Shown here: piece after piece, positions 59,808 to 64,000 of the stretch
How positions within the stretch are numbered: position 1 is the first letter of the stretch
Layout of the letters: every line of letters begins with the position of its first letter
NCBI RefSeq assembly: GCF_001487145.1
Contig: NZ_LN913015.1
Location: 62,001 to 126,000, forward strand
Direction of reading: 5' to 3'
DNA: 64,000 nucleotides
Origin: Anaerococcus rubeinfantis
Lineage (GTDB): Bacteria; Bacillota; Clostridia; Tissierellales; Peptoniphilaceae
Translations under genes and position numbers: made by a program
The notes under the pieces: generated by a model
Database searches by the model: none
What the model was told of the DNA's origin: nothing
The model's input: the letters and a program-made list of their open reading frames with translations, nothing else

Positions 59808-60592
59808 AATTTGCTTTTATGAGAAAAGCACTTATTTTGGGATTTTTACTTTCTATTATGATTCCTATAATAGGAATTGTAATGGTAAATAGAAAAACTT
59901 CCATGATAGGTGATGCCCTATCTCACACAGCTCTTGCTGGGGTTGGGATGGGCCTAATATTAGGTTTTGATCCACTTTTAGGATCTTCAATCGTATGTGT
60001 TGTCGCTGCTTTTTTGATAGAATTTATCAGAAAAAAACTTCCCCAATATGGTGATATGGCAACAGCCGTTATAATGAGCACAGGGTTAGGGATTGCAGCT
60101 ATACTTTCAGATTTTGCTCCTGGTGGAAATTCTTTTGAATCTTATCTTTTCGGTTCAATTTCATCAGTTACAGACAGAGATATAATAAATACAAGTATTG
60201 CTTTTATTTTGGTTTTATTATTAGCTACTTCAAGATACTCATCCCTCTTAGCTATAGCAATAGACCCAAATACAGCTAGACTTTCAGGAGTAAAAGTGAA
60301 AAGTCTAGATGCATCTTTTACCCTCCTTGCTGCAATAACTATAGCTTTATCTGTAAAGATAATAGGAGCTCTAATGGTAACTAGCTTAATAGTTTTACCA
60401 GTAGCAACTGCTTTAATTATTGCCAAAAGTTATAAACAAACATTTTTTATTACAATTACACTTGGAATTATTTATATGATGCTTGGCATTATTCTAAGTT
60501 ATCAATTCGATATAAAACCAGGAGGATCAATTGTTATAAATTCAATAATAGGTATGCTCACCTTCTTTGTTTACAAAAAACTAAGAAGATAA
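59801..60592 (+). CDS. znuB: Zinc ABC transporter permease
   Basis: A 263-residue ABC-3 family permease with eight or so transmembrane segments. Family landmarks: MIGDALSHTALAGVGMGLILG near 34-54, GSISSVTDRDI near 116-126, and ALMVTSLIVLPVATALIIAKS near 188-208. Overlaps znuC by seven bases; GGGAG upstream. Completes the zinT-znuA-znuC-znuB operon. Confidence 0.95.
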   Translation: MLEFAFMRKALILGFLLSIMIPIIGIVMVNRKTSMIGDALSHTALAGVGMGLILGFDPLLGSSIVCVVAAFLIEFIRKKLPQYGDMATAVIMSTGLGIAAILSDFAPGGNSFESYLFGSISSVTDRDIINTSIAFILVLLLATSRYSSLLAIAIDPNTARLSGVKVKSLDASFTLLAAITIALSVKIIGALMVTSLIVLPVATALIIAKSYKQTFFITITLGIIYMMLGIILSYQFDIKPGGSIVINSIIGMLTFFVYKKLRR

Positions 60593-60638
60593 AATATGTA
60601 AATTCTTCTAATACAATTTTTACAATTTAAAATTAATA

Positions 60639-60692
60639 ATTTCACCCAAGCGTCATATCAAATACCAATTATTCTTGGGTGAAATTTTATTT
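60639..60692 (+). terminator. Terminator of the zinc operon
   Basis: ATTTCACCCAAG and CTTGGGTGAAAT form a perfect 12-pair stem with a 23-base loop and a TTTTATTTAT tail. Confidence 0.8.
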
Positions 60693-60913
60693 ATCCTTCT
60701 TTAAAATTTTTTAATTACTTTTATAATTCCAATATTAATATTTTTTATTTGTAAATAATTTTTGATTTTATAATCTAGTCACTTGTTTGATTGTAAAAAA
60801 ATATATATAATTCAGAGTTTATTACAATTAAATTTATTTCATTGAATTTTATTTATCTAGATGATAAAATTAAAATATATTATGTGAAAATTTTGTTGAT
60901 TGGAGTGAAACTC
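60693..60913. other. Upstream region of the surface-protein genes
   Basis: AT-rich, non-coding. The frame of the following gene stays open back to an ATG at 60842, but that start has no ribosome binding site and would put a non-signal stretch in front of a signal-anchor. I see no other feature. Confidence 0.5.
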
Positions 60914-61519
60914 ATGAAAAAAATTATTAAGAAAATATTAATTTTAATGTTAGGCCTTGCTGTTGGTGGGGCAATCGCTTTTTATCAATTTAAGGGAAAT
61001 GATGGAAATAGTATTTTAAATAAAAAAGACGGAAGTGTTGATACGACAAACGCTGACATAAAAGTTGAAATCAGTGGATTTGATGGATATGCCAAGGCAA
61101 AACTTTCTAAAAATGAAATAGAAAATTTGGATGTTGAATCTTTTAATGATGAGTATTCTACTGATGATATTCTTGATAGCCTTGATGTGAGTGTCAATGC
61201 TGATAAAAAAGAAAATCTTTCCAATGGTGATACCATAACAATTACCATGAATTTTAAAAATAAATCTGACCTTAATATTGATATTAACAAGAAAAAACTT
61301 GTTAAAAAAATAAAGGTTAAGGGGCTTAAAAAAATTGTAAATTCTTTGGATGATTTTCATGAGGATACTCTTGATAGGATGAATGCTGACGCCAATAAAA
61401 TTTTGGCAGAAGATTATAACGATCCAAAAGAAGGAACTAATCGTAGTTTTTATAATGGTGATAAGGTTAATTATGAATTTACTAGAATAAATATTTTTGA
61501 AAAGAAACTTTCTGAATAA
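60914..61519 (+). CDS. Membrane-anchored surface protein, N-terminal part before an in-frame stop
   Basis: A 201-residue protein with a basic N-terminus and one transmembrane anchor or uncleaved signal (MKKIIKKILILMLGLAVGGAIAFY). The outside part has a beta-rich domain (ADIKVEISGFDGYAKAKLSKN, then NLSNGDTITITMNF). GGAGTGAAACTC precedes the chosen ATG. The gene ends in a TAA after FEKKLSE, and the same frame stays open for another 118 codons. The two parts look like one protein cut by a nonsense codon, so this may be a truncated product. No family recognised. Confidence 0.65.
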   Translation: MKKIIKKILILMLGLAVGGAIAFYQFKGNDGNSILNKKDGSVDTTNADIKVEISGFDGYAKAKLSKNEIENLDVESFNDEYSTDDILDSLDVSVNADKKENLSNGDTITITMNFKNKSDLNIDINKKKLVKKIKVKGLKKIVNSLDDFHEDTLDRMNADANKILAEDYNDPKEGTNRSFYNGDKVNYEFTRINIFEKKLSE

Positions 61520-61525
61520 GAAATT

Positions 61526-61879
61526 ATGGAAAAAAATAAATTCGACAACCAAAAATCTTATTCAATAGCCATGATATATAAGGTTAAATTTGATGAAGTT
61601 AAGGATACAGAATACGATTCAGATTCCGAAAAAAGAATAATTACCAAAAAGGAAGAAAAATCAAAATATGTTGTTTTTGTTTTTGATAAAATCCAAGCAA
61701 ATAACGGAGGAATAATTTATTCAACAAACAAATCCAATGTTTTTGATAGTGAAGAAAAAGCAATAAACCAAGTAAAATATGACGGCTTTGAATTAGTAGA
61801 GATAGAAGAAGATGAAAAAGCAGAAAGTAATGATAATCAAAATTCTAATGAAAAGGAAGATGATTCTTCAAATAAATAA
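61526..61879 (+). CDS. C-terminal continuation of the preceding surface protein
   Basis: A 117-residue product if translation begins at its first ATG; no good ribosome binding site precedes it. It lies in the same frame as the previous gene, with only TAA GAA ATT between. It lacks a signal peptide and has a Lys/Glu-rich domain (SIAMIYKVKFDEVKDTEYDS) and an acidic, Asn-rich tail. It fits the C-terminus of the 60914 gene product better than an independent cytoplasmic protein. Confidence 0.5.
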   Translation: MEKNKFDNQKSYSIAMIYKVKFDEVKDTEYDSDSEKRIITKKEEKSKYVVFVFDKIQANNGGIIYSTNKSNVFDSEEKAINQVKYDGFELVEIEEDEKAESNDNQNSNEKEDDSSNK

Positions 61880-61902
61880 TTGATTGTCTTTTAAGGAGAT
61901 TT

Positions 61903-62688
61903 ATGAAAATAAAATCAAAATTACTCTTCCTCTTATGTCTGGTTTTTATTTTTACTGGCTGCAATTTTTTAAAAAGTGAGAAAAGTTTTAGTGATGAAGA
62001 AATAAAAAACGATGCCTTTGTGATGTATAATCCCAAGGGAAAAAAGGAAGAAAGTGTTGAAACTTACAAAAAATCTATGGCAAAAGATCTTTTTGAAACC
62101 ACCTATGCCTATAAAATTTATGAAAAAAAGAACGAAAATCTAGAAAAAACCAGAAATTATATTATGGAAGAATGTGTAGATTATGCCAATAATTTGTATT
62201 TCATTTATAGTCAAGATCTTGATAAAATGAAAAAAAATGAAAGTATAAAGGCAAATCTTCCTAAAGAAAACGGTAAAGATTTTAGGAAAAAAAGTCTTTA
62301 TAAAACTCAATTATTGGCAGTTTGTGATACATCTTCAAGACTTTATTATGCAATAAATGATTTAAAGCTTGTAAATGATTTAATGGGAAATTCTTATGAT
62401 GATTTGAAAATTTATGCCAAAGATTTTGTAGAAAAAAACGGGGAAGATTTGTTAGATGAAAATATGAAAAATTATGGCTTAAAATACAACCAAAAGTCCA
62501 AAGAAATTATAGAAAATCTAATAATTTCCTATCTCGATGAATTCAAAAATGACATCCCCCACAAAGACGGGAGCAATGAAAATATAAAAATCGAAAAAGA
62601 AGTAAAACTTACAATGAAAACTCTTGGCATTTCAAATTATTTTAAAGATTTGAAAAAAGCTCTAAGAGAAGTTTACAGTGAAGATTAA
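61903..62688 (+). CDS. Lipoprotein of unknown function
   Basis: A 261-residue lipoprotein: signal peptide with lipobox FTGC (Cys20). The mature part is mostly helical and charged (KKSMAKDLFETTYAYKIYEK, then YIMEECVDYANNLYFIYSQD), with no cysteine motif or known domain. TAAGGAG precedes the ATG. It follows the interrupted surface-protein gene by 24 bases and ends at a shared bidirectional terminator. Confidence 0.75.
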   Translation: MKIKSKLLFLLCLVFIFTGCNFLKSEKSFSDEEIKNDAFVMYNPKGKKEESVETYKKSMAKDLFETTYAYKIYEKKNENLEKTRNYIMEECVDYANNLYFIYSQDLDKMKKNESIKANLPKENGKDFRKKSLYKTQLLAVCDTSSRLYYAINDLKLVNDLMGNSYDDLKIYAKDFVEKNGEDLLDENMKNYGLKYNQKSKEIIENLIISYLDEFKNDIPHKDGSNENIKIEKEVKLTMKTLGISNYFKDLKKALREVYSED

Positions 62689-62694
62689 AAAAAT

Positions 62695-62731
62695 AGGCTT
62701 AAAATGATTTTTCATTTTAAGCCTTTATTTT
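62695..62731. terminator. Bidirectional terminator between the lipoprotein and clp genes
   Basis: AGGCTTAAAATG and CATTTTAAGCCT form a perfect 12-pair stem with a six-base loop; T-rich on both strands. Confidence 0.88.
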
Positions 62732-64000
62732 TATCCCAAAACCTCGGATTTTTCTCTTGTTTTTTCTTTTTTGTTGGCAAAATTTATTTTTCCTTCTTTT
62801 ACTGTAAGATTTATTACCATATCTTTTGATAATTTTCCTTCCAAAATTTCTTCTGCCAATTGGTTGTCGATTTTGTTTGTTATGTGACGTTCAAGTGGTC
62901 TTGCCCCGTATTCTTTTGAAAATCCGCCTTCTGATAGTAAATCAACTACTCTCTTGTTGTAATTTATTTCTATTCCAAGATTTTTAAGTCTTTCTTTTGT
63001 TTCTTCAAGTAAAATTTTTGTAATTTCCTTGATGGCGTCCTTATCAAGAGAATTAAACATTATTATATCGTCAAGTCTGTTTAGAAATTCTGGAGCAAAG
63101 GCATTTTTTATAGCCTTATTTATTATTTCCTTATTTGAATCGTCAATTTCTTTTTCAACATCTCCCGTTCCAAATCCAATTTTTGGATTTTGATTTAAGG
63201 ATGAAACTCCAACGTTACTGGTCATAATTATAATTGTATTTTTAAAATCTACAGTTCTTCCTTGACCGTCTGTCAATCTTCCATCATCAAGAATTTGTAA
63301 AAGTAAATTGAAAATATCTGGGTGGGCTTTTTCAATTTCGTCAAATAAAATTACAGAATATGGATGCTTTCTTACAGCTTCTGTAAGTTGGCCGCCTTCT
63401 TCGTAACCAACATATCCTGGAGGAGATCCAACAAGCCTTGACACAGCGAATTTTTCCATATATTCACTCATGTCCATCCTGATTAGATTATACATATCTC
63501 CAAATAAATTTTTTGCCAAAGATTTTGCAAGATATGTTTTTCCAACTCCTGTTGGCCCTACAAAAATAAATGAACCTATTGGTTTTTTTGGATCTTTTAA
63601 TCCGACTCTTGCTCTTTTTATAGCATGAGAAATTTTATCAATCGCCTTATCTTGACCTATAACTTCTTTTTTAAGGTCAATATCAAGGTCCATATATCTT
63701 TGTTTTTCGTCTTCTGTCAATTTTGTTATTGGAACTTTTGACCAAGATGAAACAATTTTTGCAACTTCATCAAAAGAAATTTTTAAATCTAATTTGTTTT
63801 GGTCTTTTTCTTTCTCAAGTTTTTCACGTGCTTCGTTTATTTGATCTCTTAGACTTGCTGCTTTTTCGAAATTTTGCTCATTTATTGCTTGGTTTTTTTC
63901 TTCAACAAGCTTATCTAAAATTTCTTTATTTGAAACTTGGTCCTTGTTTTCCTTGTAATTTTTGATTCTTTCTTTTGAACAAGCCTCATCAATTACATCA
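62731..64000 (-). CDS. ClpC/ClpE-type AAA+ chaperone, C-terminal part (runs off the window)
   Basis: The minus-strand frame is open from the right edge to the stop. Reading from the edge: a UVR-like coiled segment (NEQNFEKAASLRDQINEARE), the linker FDEVAKIVSSWSKVPITKLT, then the second AAA+ domain with Walker A VGPTGVGKTYLAKSLA, Walker B YSVILFDEIEKA, the pore motif GYVGYEEGGQLTEAV and sensor region MTSNVG. The C-terminal D2-small domain ends with a short tail. The UVR motif before D2 is a ClpC/ClpE trait rather than ClpB. It unfolds substrates for ClpP. The N-terminal half lies outside the window. Confidence 0.92.
   Translation of the reverse strand, partial: DVIDEACSKERIKNYKENKDQVSNKEILDKLVEEKNQAINEQNFEKAASLRDQINEAREKLEKEKDQNKLDLKISFDEVAKIVSSWSKVPITKLTEDEKQRYMDLDIDLKKEVIGQDKAIDKISHAIKRARVGLKDPKKPIGSFIFVGPTGVGKTYLAKSLAKNLFGDMYNLIRMDMSEYMEKFAVSRLVGSPPGYVGYEEGGQLTEAVRKHPYSVILFDEIEKAHPDIFNLLLQILDDGRLTDGQGRTVDFKNTIIIMTSNVGVSSLNQNPKIGFGTGDVEKEIDDSNKEIINKAIKNAFAPEFLNRLDDIIMFNSLDKDAIKEITKILLEETKERLKNLGIEINYNKRVVDLLSEGGFSKEYGARPLERHITNKIDNQLAEEILEGKLSKDMVINLTVKEGKINFANKKEKTREKSEVLG

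Overview
The window comes from a low-GC (roughly 30 percent), anaerobic Gram-positive bacterium. Evidence: very AT-rich DNA, AGGAGG-type ribosome binding sites, lipoproteins with a lipobox and no outer-membrane genes, the two-subunit SdaAA/SdaAB serine dehydratase, CarD next to yacL-ispD-ispF, and an amino-acid/sugar-acid fermenting gene set. This fits the Peptoniphilaceae (Anaerococcus and relatives). That placement is inferred from gene content and style, not from a marker gene; no rRNA or tRNA gene was found.

Layout. 1-1.2 kb: a HAD phosphatase. 1.4-11.2 kb: a complete type I-B CRISPR-Cas locus on the minus strand (cas6-cas8b-cas7-cas5-cas3-cas4-cas1-cas2, then leader and an array of 19 repeats). 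Degenerate repeat-like sequences lie in the 5' leader of cas6. 11.3-13.8 kb: divergent panD-panC-BASS transporter operon (beta-alanine and pantothenate branch, probably fed by imported pantoate). 13.8-20 kb: a DUF438/hemerythrin/PAS protein and a D-serine/D-threonine utilisation cluster with its XRE-cupin regulator. 20.1-25.6 kb: a hexonate/2-keto-3-deoxy-acid catabolic operon (KdgT, split UxaA, DapA-family aldolase, IclR, FAH hydrolase). 25.7-28.3 kb: a sulfur amino acid region (PatB-type lyase, D-cysteine desulfhydrase) flanked by two gene relics. 28.5-35.2 kb: housekeeping genes gpmA, mreB, metK, ispF, ispD, yacL, carD and a lipid kinase. 35.4-41.2 kb: thiT, manA, a GntR-controlled ABC transporter and a DUF4097/DUF2089 pair. 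41.4-49.5 kb: glycolipid glycosyltransferases, serine dehydratase, NAD salvage. 49.7-56.2 kb: radA, glutamate-cysteine ligase, a lipoprotein, ogt, an oxidoreductase and small membrane proteins. 57-60.6 kb: a zinc uptake operon (zinT, znuA, znuC, znuB). 60.9-64 kb: putative surface proteins and the 3' part of a clpC-like gene running off the window.

Two structures are not explained by ordinary annotation. The first is a pair of decayed CRISPR repeats with a 22-nt spacer-like gap ahead of cas6. It resembles crRNA-like regulators of cas expression. The second is a family of non-coding, palindrome-rich elements of about 145-255 bp (at 35.9, 44.7, 49.55 and 56.2 kb, plus one end at 15.5 kb). They have related terminal inverted repeats, and three copies are bracketed by 17-25 bp direct repeats that are themselves hairpins, in two cases rho-independent terminators. 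This suggests a small mobile element that targets and duplicates terminator hairpins. Several relics (glycerate kinase C-terminus, dicarboxylate symporter C-terminus, duplicated end of the aldolase gene, an in-frame stop in a surface protein) show continuing gene decay.
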